DNA of 8,216 bases from Bacteroidota bacterium. Its GTDB lineage: Bacteria; Bacteroidota; Bacteroidia; Chitinophagales; LD1. The stretch covers positions 1 to 8,216 of the forward strand of contig PLSN01000514.1 of assembly GCA_003165135.1 (NCBI GenBank), in the 5' to 3' direction. The position numbers and the translations under genes were made by a program. How positions within the stretch are numbered: position 1 is the stretch's first letter; every line of letters starts with the position of its first letter. The notes beneath the pieces were generated by a model that made no database searches, was not told the origin of the DNA, and worked only from the letters and a program-made list of their open reading frames with translations. Shown piece after piece: positions 1 through 7,340 of this stretch.

Positions 1-211
1 ACCGGGCTGGTATGCCGTCGCGCTTTATCACGATGAGGATGACAATAACAAAATGAACACCGGCCTGTTTGGCATACCCCTGGAACCATATGGCTTGTCA
101 AACAATTTCAGGCCACGGTTCAGCTATCCGAAATTTGACCAATGCCGGTTTTATGTGCCTGATAGTGTGGAGAAAAGTATCGCTATAGCACTCATCAAGC
201 CTGTGTTTTGA
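1..211 (+). CDS. C-terminal part of a DUF2141 family protein (5' end outside window)
   Basis: The frame starting at base 2 is open from the window edge to a TGA at 209-211 and gives 69 residues. The peptide starts PGWYAVALYHDEDDNNKMNT and continues with FGIPLEPYGLSNN. The order (GxYAVxxxHDxDxNxxxxT, then FGIPxExYGxSNN, then a Pro/Phe-rich segment and a short final beta strand) is the signature I know from the C-terminal half of DUF2141 proteins. These are small exported beta-sandwich proteins of about 140-160 residues, common in Bacteroidota and Proteobacteria, with no established function. The N-terminal half and any signal peptide lie before the window. No terminator hairpin is visible after the stop. 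The family call is from memory of the motif; the coding call is strong. Confidence 0.8.
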   Translation, partial: PGWYAVALYHDEDDNNKMNTGLFGIPLEPYGLSNNFRPRFSYPKFDQCRFYVPDSVEKSIAIALIKPVF

Positions 212-314
212 CCTGGTTATGCACAGATATGTTGAGAAAAATCATGTGCGGGCCATACAATAAAATAAAGACAGAAAAGTCATATGTAATATATTAACCC
301 TGCAACTAACAAAC

Positions 315-1349
315 ATGGAAAGGAAGAAAATACTATTCATCGTTGGTTCACCCAATCAGACAAATCAGATGCACCAGATATCTGAGTACCTCAAAGACGA
401 GTATGACTGCTGGTTCAGTCAGTTCATGCCCGATACCTGGTATGAAAAATGGGCGCTGCGCAAAGGCTGGATAGATGTGACGATATTAGGTGGCACATTC
501 AAACAGAAAGCAGATAGGTACCTCAAGGAAAATAATCTCCAGATCGACTACATGGCAGAAAAAAATAAGTATGATATGACAGTTTTCTGCACTGACCTAA
601 TAGTGCCTAAAAAGCTTCGCAAAGGCAAAACCGTCTGGGTGCAGGAAGGCATGGTAGATAAAGTAACTCCCTGGTCAAAATTCGTCAGGGCCACCGGTTT
701 TATTCCACGCTATTTTGCTATGGGCACATCGCTCAATGGTAGCTCGGATCTTTGTGACATCTATTGTACCGCATCAGAGGGTTATAAAAATTTCTACGAT
801 GAAATGGGGACAAACAGAAACAAGATCACAGTCACCGGCATCCCTAACTTTGATGATATGACCCAATACCTGAACAATAATTTTCCGGAAAAAGACTATG
901 TTCTGGTAGCCACCTCAGACATACGTGAGTGCTTTGGTAAGGATGACCGTATCGGTTTCCTGCATCGGTGCATGCAGATAGCAGCCGGCCGAAAAGTAAT
1001 TTTCAAACTGCATCCTAATGAAGTAATAGATCGTGCTGTAGCAGAAATAAAACAGGTAGCAGGCCCTGATGCAATTATATACACAGACGGAAAAGCAGAA
1101 CACATGGTCGCTAACTGCGAAGAACTGATCACTCAATATTCTACTCTGGTATATGTCGGAATAGGTTTGGGCAAAAAAGTACATTCTTATTTCGACCTGG
1201 AGGAATTGTACAATCTCATGCCGGTACAAAATAAAGGTATCTCTGCACGAAACATAGCAGAAATTTGCCGGGGATATATAGAGTTCGAAGGCAAAGGTGA
1301 CCAGTATCTACGCCAGCATAGACAGTTCAATAGAATGGTCGCCGCTTAG
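315..1349 (+). CDS. GT-B-like glycosyltransferase / CDP-glycerol glycerophosphotransferase-like protein
   Basis: A 344-residue cytoplasmic protein with no signal peptide or membrane segment. It begins with a Rossmann-like strand (KKILFIVGSP, residues 4-13). The middle has a VWVQEGMVD segment (107-115), where GT-B enzymes often carry an H/EG loop. The C-terminal half has TGIPNFDD (174-181), a strand VLVATSD (196-202), KLHPNE (231-236) and CEELITQYSTLVY (268-280). The KxHP motif and the late S/T-rich 'unseen to surface' segment recall CDP-glycerol glycerophosphotransferases, UDP-GlcNAc 2-epimerases and capsule transferases of the GT-B fold, so a role in surface polysaccharide or teichoic-like polymer synthesis is inferred. 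Donor and acceptor cannot be read from the sequence. ATG at 315 is the first Met of the frame, with no clear Shine-Dalgarno. It ends TAG followed directly by TGA, and its stop overlaps that of the convergent gene. No capsule genes are visible beside it, so its pathway is uncertain. Confidence 0.7.
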   Translation: MERKKILFIVGSPNQTNQMHQISEYLKDEYDCWFSQFMPDTWYEKWALRKGWIDVTILGGTFKQKADRYLKENNLQIDYMAEKNKYDMTVFCTDLIVPKKLRKGKTVWVQEGMVDKVTPWSKFVRATGFIPRYFAMGTSLNGSSDLCDIYCTASEGYKNFYDEMGTNRNKITVTGIPNFDDMTQYLNNNFPEKDYVLVATSDIRECFGKDDRIGFLHRCMQIAAGRKVIFKLHPNEVIDRAVAEIKQVAGPDAIIYTDGKAEHMVANCEELITQYSTLVYVGIGLGKKVHSYFDLEELYNLMPVQNKGISARNIAEICRGYIEFEGKGDQYLRQHRQFNRMVAA

Positions 1350-2950
1350 TGATTGACCAGCGACAATGTATAAGTAAAGAAGTACCTGTCCTTAAGTGAG
1401 TATTTGCTGAAGGGGCATGGATCACTGCTCATCCCACCTGTCGGTGCCAATGTAAAAGTGGCCGGCGTGATACCTGTAGGATAATGATACATACCGCTCA
1501 TCTCTCCCATCTCATCATCCTCACATCCGCGCAGCAGCATATTTCTGATACTAAAAAAACTATTTTTAAAAAACCGTTTGGTCTTATTGTTACAAGGTGA
1601 GGCCGGGTCCATCAGGTCACCCATCAGAAAGTCCACCCCGTCTGCCTCCCAGCCGGACATAAACACCCTGAAGCCCCTGCCTCTCGGCACATATACTGTA
1701 AACTCATTCGACAGGGACCAATGTCTTTTAAAAGTCTCACCAAGTCCACGTGAGAGTATCTTTCCGCCTTTACCAAAAAAATCATTGAGGAATATCCAGT
1801 TATTGCCCACATTGGCAAAGAGCCTCATCTCTGCTCTGTCACCCAGTTCACTCATCTTTTTGAAGTAGAGTTTATTCAGGTCTACTTTATATTCATCTAT
1901 CGTGTCTGAGGTACCACTGCCTTCATTCCAGTATGCATATATCGTACGTCCATACACTGCATTATCAGCTATCTTAAAGGTTTCCCATGGTATCGTGACA
2001 GTCACTGTGCCATCCGCGCCGAGAGTCACAGTTTCATCGATCGGATAGGTATCTCCTTTGTGCTTTTCGACCATGATCTTCAGCTCAGCATTAGGTGATG
2101 GCTTAGACAGATTCACTTTATACGAGAACTTATAGTCCTTGCTGCTCATCTGTACATGCTTTACATATGGTTTTGCATCTGTGCGTTCATTATTCATCGC
2201 TCCGCCGTCCCCATTGGCATAGATGTCCATTCGTGTTGCATATTTATCAGACCCGTCGAGTGCTTTTATCTTGGCCGGCAGGTTCCGCCTCATAGCCATG
2301 AGCCGTGCAGGATGTATCTCGGCATTCGCCGGCGGATGGCCTCTGTCCCATACATATAGTCCCTCTACGTGCATCCAATCTCCTGTAGTAGGCCACTCCC
2401 AGATCATGTCACCACGCTCATGACCTGCGGTGCAGCCACCACAGCTTTTACCTTCGTTATTGAGCTTAGCACATGGGTTCATTTTATTACCGCCACCCAA
2501 TCCGCACTCCCACTCTATACCCAGACTGGACTGAAGAGTGGTGTCCTTGGTCCCATCGGGATGAACGTTGATGAGATAAGGCAGCAGATTGGTATAGCGC
2601 CCATCAGCAGTGGCATCTGGCACTATATCGATACACATATCATGTGTGTAATGATAAAACGGAAGGTCTTCATGGCTCACATGTGAGCAGTCACTGCCAT
2701 CGCCGGGATTGAAGCGTACTGTGCCCTCTGCCACTGCTACATAATCCGGACTGACTATGGTCTGCCACGAAGGAAGGATAATGCCTATCTCATATCCGCG
2801 CTTGTACGATAATACATGCAAAGTATCTGAACAGGGTGGATGGCCGATATCAGCCTCAGGGCTATAGTGGTGCGACGTCGGATACTGCGCGCTCACACTA
2901 TTGCAGATCAGGATCAAACAATAAAAAGGCAATCGAAACCTGAAGGTCAT
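1346..2950 (-). CDS. Secreted cysteine-rich protein of unknown function
   Basis: A 534-residue protein that I do not recognise. Residues 1-21 form a Sec signal peptide: basic start (FRFR), hydrophobic core (LPFYCLILIC), and a VSA|Q cleavage site. The mature part has about ten cysteines (for example 40, 88, 106, 149, 160, 170, 173, 453, 476, 512), suggesting disulfides in an exported protein. A striking segment runs WDRGHPPANAEIHP (201-214); its Asp, His, Glu and His could form a metal site, but this is only inference. Residues 275-355 look like a beta-sandwich (alternating strands, GADGTVTVTIPWETF), and the region after 360 is basic/aromatic with further strands. No T9SS sorting domain or lipobox is evident. 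ATG at 2950 is the only start that gives the signal peptide. It lies tandem to the HEAT-repeat gene and convergent with the transferase. A -7 box lies just upstream, and an FNR-like palindrome about 80 bp upstream. Confidence 0.8.
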   Translation of the reverse strand: MTFRFRLPFYCLILICNSVSAQYPTSHHYSPEADIGHPPCSDTLHVLSYKRGYEIGIILPSWQTIVSPDYVAVAEGTVRFNPGDGSDCSHVSHEDLPFYHYTHDMCIDIVPDATADGRYTNLLPYLINVHPDGTKDTTLQSSLGIEWECGLGGGNKMNPCAKLNNEGKSCGGCTAGHERGDMIWEWPTTGDWMHVEGLYVWDRGHPPANAEIHPARLMAMRRNLPAKIKALDGSDKYATRMDIYANGDGGAMNNERTDAKPYVKHVQMSSKDYKFSYKVNLSKPSPNAELKIMVEKHKGDTYPIDETVTLGADGTVTVTIPWETFKIADNAVYGRTIYAYWNEGSGTSDTIDEYKVDLNKLYFKKMSELGDRAEMRLFANVGNNWIFLNDFFGKGGKILSRGLGETFKRHWSLSNEFTVYVPRGRGFRVFMSGWEADGVDFLMGDLMDPASPCNNKTKRFFKNSFFSIRNMLLRGCEDDEMGEMSGMYHYPTGITPATFTLAPTGGMSSDPCPFSKYSLKDRYFFTYTLSLVNH

Positions 2951-2963
2951 AAAACGCGCACTA

Positions 2964-2971
2964 CAAATTTA
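2964..2971 (-). promoter_or_regulatory. Putative -7 promoter box for the secreted cysteine-rich protein
   Basis: Read on the minus strand the sequence is TAAATTTG, a full match to the Bacteroidota primary-sigma -7 consensus TAnnTTTG. It lies 13 bp before the ATG at 2950, which would give a very short leader of about 10 nt. A TTTG that could act as the -33 element is present further up, but the 25-bp gap is longer than the usual 19-21 bp, so the promoter is plausible rather than proven. Confidence 0.4.
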
Positions 2972-3028
2972 TGATTAGGGAAATAACTGAACATGCCAAA
3001 TGTAAATAATATTACGAATCGGGAAATA

Positions 3029-3042
3029 CTGATTTAAATCAA
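3029..3042. promoter_or_regulatory. Crp/Fnr-family-like operator (perfect 12-bp palindrome)
   Basis: The core TGATTTAAATCA (3030-3041) is a perfect palindrome. With one flanking base on each side it reads CTGATTTAAATCAA, which matches 9 of the 10 defined positions of the FNR box TTGAT-N4-ATCAA. It lies in the 110-bp gap between the end of the open HEAT frame (3061) and the start of the secreted-protein gene (2950), centred about 75 bp upstream of the start site predicted from the TAAATTTG box. An Fnr/Crp-type regulator acting on the secreted protein is inferred from the match alone. Confidence 0.35.
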
Positions 3043-3060
3043 ATTATCATTAATTCATGC

Positions 3061-3168
3061 TTAAAGATTTCTGCTGATATACTCTCTGGCTTCATCATGA
3101 GTCTTCACCGCAAAATCACTATACCGGTCATGCACATCTATGATCTCCGTTATAGCATCAGCGACCAG
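3061..3168 (-). other. In-frame continuation of the HEAT-repeat gene beyond its TAG
   Basis: Reading on from the TAG at 3169-3171 in the same frame gives 35 residues (starting LVADAITEIIDVHDRYSDFA, ending EYISRNL) and then TAA at 3061-3063. The peptide is amphipathic and helical, free of further stops, and completes the helix pair interrupted at ENK-stop. This looks like the real C-terminus, cut off by a nonsense mutation or a sequencing error, or reached by amber readthrough. A full-length product would have 251 positions including the TAG-coded one. The codon before the stop is AAA and the next is CTG. Any single-base change (for example from AAG, GAG or CAG) would create the TAG. Confidence 0.65.
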
Positions 3169-3816
3169 CTATTTGTTCTCCCATTTTTTCAGGTCAGCGA
3201 TCACGATCTCCAGACAGCCTTTCTTATAGGCTATCTGACCGAGTACATGTACCAGTGTACTTCTTACCCTGCGGGTCTTGTCCCATTGCAGTTCGCACAG
3301 CAGGGGTAGGATATCCTGTGGGTATTTGCGCCCACGTAGCTCTATACCATGGCATATCTCCCGGCGTATCTCTTTATCCTCATGGTGCAGATATTGCTTT
3401 GCAAACTTCAATACAGGCTTTGGGTTTTTCTCTCCCATCTTTTTGATGGACCCTTTCACTGCATTTCTCACTGAGGGGTGCTCATCAAATAAACCAGTTT
3501 CCATGATGTGCTCTATCACACCAAAGTCATACATACCGATTTCCCCGGCAGCATTCACAGCTGTCTGGCGGATTTTCTCATTGCCATTTTCTATAAGCCT
3601 GTCCAGCTCAGTCAATATCTTATTTCGCAGGTCCTCATTTGCTTTGTGTATCTTTCCGATAGCTAGATAGGCAGTTTTGCGGATGTAGGTGTCTTCATCA
3701 GAGGCATATTTCAAAATTGCTAAGTTCTTGCCTTTTGAAATATCAGACAGTATCGCCTTATGAATGGCATCGACCAGTTCACTTCGTTTTTCCTTACTGA
3801 GATCGTAAAATGACAT
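3169..3816 (-). CDS. HEAT-repeat protein, probably truncated by an in-frame TAG
   Basis: A 215-residue, almost entirely alpha-helical protein without a signal peptide. It is built of about five HEAT-like helix pairs, each with the typical charged-turn plus (V/I)R signature: TYIRKTA (43-49), EKIRQTA (80-86), HPSVRNAV (113-120), KEIRREI (148-154) and RRVRSTL (182-188), spaced about 32-37 residues apart. HEAT solenoids bind proteins or nucleic acids. An AlkD-like DNA-glycosylase relation cannot be excluded, but I cannot place its catalytic residues. ATG at 3816 is the first Met of the frame. The stop is TAG at 3169-3171, in the middle of what looks like the sixth helix pair, and the same frame stays open for 35 more codons (separate entry). 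The ancestral protein was therefore probably 251 residues. The gene is divergent from metG, with 101 bp between starts. Confidence 0.75.
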   Translation of the reverse strand: MSFYDLSKEKRSELVDAIHKAILSDISKGKNLAILKYASDEDTYIRKTAYLAIGKIHKANEDLRNKILTELDRLIENGNEKIRQTAVNAAGEIGMYDFGVIEHIMETGLFDEHPSVRNAVKGSIKKMGEKNPKPVLKFAKQYLHHEDKEIRREICHGIELRGRKYPQDILPLLCELQWDKTRRVRSTLVHVLGQIAYKKGCLEIVIADLKKWENK

Positions 3817-3827
3817 ATATGAAAATC

Positions 3828-3841
3828 AGTGCATTTGCACT
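3828..3841. repeat. Short dyad in the divergent HEAT/metG intergenic region
   Basis: The sequence AGTGCA-TT-TGCACT is a 6-bp perfect inverted repeat around a 2-bp centre, 12 bp upstream of the HEAT gene start and about 22 bp upstream of the metG -7 box. Its second half, TTTGCAC (3834-3840), recurs at 3906-3912 just before the metG start codon. Its position between divergent promoters would suit an operator, but no regulator is known and a dyad this short may arise by chance. Confidence 0.35.
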
Positions 3842-3863
3842 TTTTATAAACTAAACGAGGCAA

Positions 3864-3871
3864 TATCTTTG
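3864..3871 (+). promoter_or_regulatory. Putative -7 promoter box for metG
   Basis: TATCTTTG fully matches the Bacteroidota -7 consensus TAnnTTTG. It lies 46 bp before the metG ATG, implying a leader of about 40 nt. A T-rich stretch at 3841-3845 sits at about the right distance for the -33 region, though it is TTTTT rather than the ideal TTTG. The leader is too short for a T-box or other large riboswitch. Confidence 0.5.
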
Positions 3872-3917
3872 CTTTTTCTCTTGCTTCCTGATTTGAAAAT
3901 AATAATTTGCACGCACA

Positions 3918-6005
3918 ATGAGCGAATGGAAGAGATATACGATCACGGCTGCACTGCCCTATGCTAACGGGCCTGTGCACATCGGCCATCTGGCGGGATG
4001 CTACCTGCCGGCTGATATCTATGTGCGCTATCTTCGTGCACGCCGCAGGGATGTGGTCTTTATCTGTGGTAGCGATGAGCATGGTGTACCTATCACTATC
4101 ACGGCCCGCCGCGAGGGTGTGACACCACAGCAGGTGGTAGACAAATACCACAGAATCATGGGCGATGCCTTTGCTGAGTTTGGTATTTCATTCAGCATAT
4201 ACTCACGTACATCGAGCCAGACGCATAAAGAAACCGCACAAGGCTTTTTCAAAAAACTATACGACGAGGGCAAGTTCATAGAACAGGAGACCGAACAATA
4301 CTATGACGAAGAGGTCAAGCAATTTCTAGCTGACCGGTATATACAGGGCACCTGTCCCGTCTGTGGCAATGAAAATGCCTATGGCGACCAGTGCGAGAAT
4401 TGCGGTTCATCATTATCACCTACCGATCTGATCCATCCACACTCTATGCTCTCGGGCTCTAAACCAGTATTGAAGAAAACCAAAAACTGGTTTCTGCCGC
4501 TTGACAAACTGCAACCTCAAATAGCTGGCTATCTCGAGCAGCATAAGGATTGGAAAATAAATGTCTACGGCCAATGCAAAAGCTGGCTCGAAAGCGGCGA
4601 CGGCCTTCAGCCACGCTCCATGACGCGCGATCTCGACTGGGGTGTACCTGTACCGGTGCCTGGCGCAGAGGGCAAGGTCCTCTATGTCTGGTTTGATGCC
4701 CCGATCGGCTATATATCTGCTACCAAAGATCTCCTGCCTCACACATGGGAAACTTATTGGAAAGATAAAGACACACGTCTCATTCATTTTATCGGCAAGG
4801 ACAATATCGTCTTTCACTGCATCATATTTCCCGCTATGCTCATGGACCATGGTGAGTTTATTTTGGCAGATAATGTTCCTGCGAATGAATTCCTGAACCT
4901 CGAAGGCCAAAAACTTTCTACCTCGCGCAACTGGGCTGTATGGCTGCATGAATATCTGGAAGAATTTAAAGACAAACAGGATGAACTCCGTTATGTGCTG
5001 ACATCTATCGCACCGGAGACCAAGGATTCCGAATTTACCTGGAAGGACTATCAGACCCGTGTCAACAGTGAGCTGGTGGGTATCTTTGGCAATCTGGTCA
5101 ATAGGGTTTTGGTATTGACTGATAAATATTTTGACAATCAAGTACCTGAAGCCAGAGAATGCGGCGAACTAAAGACTTTCACCACCGATCAGAAAAATAA
5201 GATCACTGATGCACTGGAAAATTTCCGCTTCCGTGAGGGCCTTAGTGAACTGATCAATCTAGCCCGTCATGGCAATCAGTTGCTTTCTGAAAAAGAGCCC
5301 TGGAAAACAATAAAAGACAACAGAGAATATACCGGCGCCACTTTATATGACTGTCTTCAGATCATTGCCAACCTTGCTATTCTCTGTGAGCCGTTTTTGC
5401 CATTTACGTCAAAGAAGATATTTGACATGCTGAACCTCGACCCGGCATCTCTGTCCTGGGAAGATGCAGGCAGGCAAGACCTCCTTAAGCCCGGTCATAA
5501 ACTCGGTCAGGCAGCACTGCTTTACCAGAAAATAGAAGAGGAACAAATAGAAAAGCAAGTCGAAAAACTACATAGCCAAAGCCCCCAAACCCCCAAAGGG
5601 GGCTTAAATACAAAAACCATGGAAAATAAAGAACCCTCATCTGATACCGCACCCGGCAGTGCACTAAAGCCGCTGTCGCCTGAGATCGTATTTGATGATT
5701 TCGCGAGGATTGACCTACGTGCAGGTACTATACTGAGTGCTGAGAAGGTCGAAAAAGCCGACAAACTCCTCAAACTCACTGTCGATCTCGGATTTGAGGT
5801 ACGGACGATCGTATCCGGTATAGCAGAGCATTTCAAGCCTGAAGACCTAATCGGCATACAGGTATCGGTCGTGGCAAACCTTGCACCACGCAAGCTTCGC
5901 GGTATCGAGTCCAAAGGAATGATACTGCTGGCCGAGGATACTGTTGGCCGTTTGCACTTCGTATCCCCGAAAGATTTAACAGAAAATGGAAGTATTATAA
6001 AATAG
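3918..6005 (+). CDS. metG: Methionyl-tRNA synthetase with C-terminal tRNA-binding domain
   Basis: A cytoplasmic class I aminoacyl-tRNA synthetase of 695 residues that charges tRNA-Met with methionine using ATP, supplying both initiation and elongation. Visible landmarks: the HIGH motif at 21-24 in [11 protein letters not shown]; a single zinc knuckle C146-x2-C149-x9-C159-x2-C162 in the connective peptide; WFDAPIGY (258-265); the KMSKS-type loop as KLSTS (332-336); the alpha-helical anticodon-binding domain (about 390-545); and a C-terminal EMAP/Trbp111-like OB-fold (about 590-695, [16 protein letters not shown]) used for tRNA binding and dimerisation. This architecture and length are normal for Bacteroidota. 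ATG at 3918 gives the usual short N-terminus before [13 protein letters not shown]. The linker between the anticodon and OB domains contains an in-frame palindrome (SPQTPKGGL, 555-563; separate entry). The stop is TAG followed at once by TAA. It has its own promoter box and is divergent from the HEAT gene. Confidence 0.97.
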   Translation: MSEWKRYTITAALPYANGPVHIGHLAGCYLPADIYVRYLRARRRDVVFICGSDEHGVPITITARREGVTPQQVVDKYHRIMGDAFAEFGISFSIYSRTSSQTHKETAQGFFKKLYDEGKFIEQETEQYYDEEVKQFLADRYIQGTCPVCGNENAYGDQCENCGSSLSPTDLIHPHSMLSGSKPVLKKTKNWFLPLDKLQPQIAGYLEQHKDWKINVYGQCKSWLESGDGLQPRSMTRDLDWGVPVPVPGAEGKVLYVWFDAPIGYISATKDLLPHTWETYWKDKDTRLIHFIGKDNIVFHCIIFPAMLMDHGEFILADNVPANEFLNLEGQKLSTSRNWAVWLHEYLEEFKDKQDELRYVLTSIAPETKDSEFTWKDYQTRVNSELVGIFGNLVNRVLVLTDKYFDNQVPEARECGELKTFTTDQKNKITDALENFRFREGLSELINLARHGNQLLSEKEPWKTIKDNREYTGATLYDCLQIIANLAILCEPFLPFTSKKIFDMLNLDPASLSWEDAGRQDLLKPGHKLGQAALLYQKIEEEQIEKQVEKLHSQSPQTPKGGLNTKTMENKEPSSDTAPGSALKPLSPEIVFDDFARIDLRAGTILSAEKVEKADKLLKLTVDLGFEVRTIVSGIAEHFKPEDLIGIQVSVVANLAPRKLRGIESKGMILLAEDTVGRLHFVSPKDLTENGSIIK
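5579..5605. repeat. C-rich/G-rich palindrome inserted in the metG linker
   Basis: The left arm AAGCCCCC (5579-5586) pairs perfectly with the right arm GGGGGCTT (5598-5605). The 11-base loop is AAACCCCCAAA, whose own C5 can alternatively pair with the G5 across a 3-base loop. In frame it encodes SPQTPKGGL within metG. Similar 'CCCCCTAACCCCCTAAAGGGGG' palindromes are, as I recall, dispersed through many Bacteroidota genomes, mostly between genes. The composition differs sharply from the AT-rich linker around it, which suggests an inserted repeat unit. No target-site duplication is obvious. Confidence 0.7.
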
Positions 6006-6057
6006 TAAACGCTAGTTTCGCTTTTTGTATTAATTATTTAACTCAACCCGCGATATT

Positions 6058-7326
6058 TTGAAACAACTCTTTTTCTCTCTTATCATTCTCCTGACAGGCT
6101 TGGGTTTTATGAATAGTGCATCTGCACAAAACTGTGACGGGCAGCGCTATTTCAGCGGGATATTCAATCCATATGACAGCATTTCGGGTGTCGATACATT
6201 TCAGGTTTCTGCCTATGACAGTACAACTGTTATCTATTCAAACGACAGCATGACCATGAATATTTATGTGCCTCATGCTGACGGCGTGACCAATAGAAGA
6301 GCGGTATTGATGATCCACGGCGGCAATTTCTACGGCGGCTCCAGTACAGATCCTTTTGTCTATCAGATATGCCAGTTGTTTGCGCAGAGAGGCTATGTCA
6401 CTGCTTCTATCAATTATCCTTTGATCACAAATGTCGACCTTCTCAATGGTGTACTTCTTGACTCTGAGACTGCCTATCCTATCATAGCCCGTACCATTGC
6501 CGAGGGCAAAGCTGCAGTCAGGTATCTGAAGAAGAACGCTGCCGCTCTCGGTATCGACTCCACATGGATAGTGATAGGTGGCGAATCCAGCGGAGCGCTC
6601 GTAGCTGACCATGTAGCCTATCTCAAAAGCAATGCAGGTGTGTCACCTTTGCTTGATTCTATATTCAATGCACAGGGTGGTATCGAAGGCAGCAGCGGCA
6701 ATCCCGGCTATACATCTACGGTCAAAGCAGTCCTGAACTACGGCGGCGGTATGCTAAGCCTCGATATGTTGACTCCACTCGACTTTGAGCCGATATTCAC
6801 AGCACAGGGCGACTCTGATCACAATATACCTTTTACCTGCGGATATCTTTTTGACTTCTATACAGATTATCAAGCCTGTGGCGGCGGCTCCATGCAGCCT
6901 GTGCTGACATCACTCGGCATACCCAATCAGCTTCTAATGTTTGATAGTTTGGATTATGAACCATGGGCTGACAGTACAGCAGCCGTAACCGGGATCTATC
7001 ATATAGTACAACCGCAAGTAGACTCGATGTCCGCACTGTTTCTATATCAGTTGGACTGCCCTACTTTTACGAGTATCAGAGATATCAGTTCTGTGCACGT
7101 GAACCTCTATCCTAATCCGGCATCCACATTGATGTACATAAAGACCGACGCTGATATGGAGTCGGTCGAGGTGATAGACAGGCTGGGCAGGCTGGTCCAT
7201 ACACTGCCCGTCACAGGTGATATATCGCAAATAGATATATCGGCTCTCACCAGTGGTATATATCTCGCCAGGATCAATCTACGTGAAAACAAGGGCACCA
7301 TTACCCGAAGTTTCGTGGTAGAGTAG
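6058..7326 (+). CDS. Secreted alpha/beta hydrolase (carboxylesterase-like) with T9SS type A sorting domain
   Basis: A 422-residue exported serine hydrolase. Residues 1-24 are a signal peptide (KQLFFSLIILLTGLGFMNSASAQ). The hydrolase domain (about 40-335) has the oxyanion-hole HGG (87-89), as in hormone-sensitive-lipase/BD-FAE-type esterases, and the nucleophile elbow GESSG (175-179) with Ser177. The likely acid is Asp252 or Asp254 (GDSDHNIPF) and the likely base His315 (GIYH). The substrate is unknown; a carboxyl ester is inferred. Residues 347-422 form a type IX sorting domain (VNLYPNPAS, then DRLGRLV, then LTSGIYLARI), which sends the protein across the outer membrane. The start must be TTG at 6058: an in-frame TAA lies at 6031-6033, no ATG occurs between, and the next Met (residue 18) would destroy the signal peptide. 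It follows metG by 52 bp, possibly by readthrough transcription, and ends TAG-AAA-TAA before a strong terminator. Confidence 0.9.
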   Translation: MKQLFFSLIILLTGLGFMNSASAQNCDGQRYFSGIFNPYDSISGVDTFQVSAYDSTTVIYSNDSMTMNIYVPHADGVTNRRAVLMIHGGNFYGGSSTDPFVYQICQLFAQRGYVTASINYPLITNVDLLNGVLLDSETAYPIIARTIAEGKAAVRYLKKNAAALGIDSTWIVIGGESSGALVADHVAYLKSNAGVSPLLDSIFNAQGGIEGSSGNPGYTSTVKAVLNYGGGMLSLDMLTPLDFEPIFTAQGDSDHNIPFTCGYLFDFYTDYQACGGGSMQPVLTSLGIPNQLLMFDSLDYEPWADSTAAVTGIYHIVQPQVDSMSALFLYQLDCPTFTSIRDISSVHVNLYPNPASTLMYIKTDADMESVEVIDRLGRLVHTLPVTGDISQIDISALTSGIYLARINLRENKGTITRSFVVE

Positions 7327-7340
7327 AAATAATAAAATCG

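Noticed and set aside
212..314. Promoter or terminator between the DUF2141 gene and the transferase
   Set aside because: I found no TAnnTTTG box and no stable hairpin in this 103-bp gap.
332..336. KLSTS instead of KMSKS in MetG (residue numbers)
   Set aside because: The KMSKS loop tolerates this variation in MetG family members, and all other catalytic motifs are intact, so it is not a sign of inactivity.
3817..3870. Promoter for the HEAT gene on the minus strand (TAGTTTAT near 3850)
   Set aside because: It matches the TAnnTTTG box only partly and lacks a -33 element, so it is not listed as a feature.
4416..5141. 241-residue minus-strand frame
   Set aside because: It lies wholly antisense to the conserved core of metG and has no recognisable domain; long antisense frames are common opposite conserved genes.
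6006..6057. Possible terminator after metG (AAAC-GCTA-GTTT, then CGCTTTTTG)
   Set aside because: The stem is only 4 bp and AT-rich, too weak to call a terminator.
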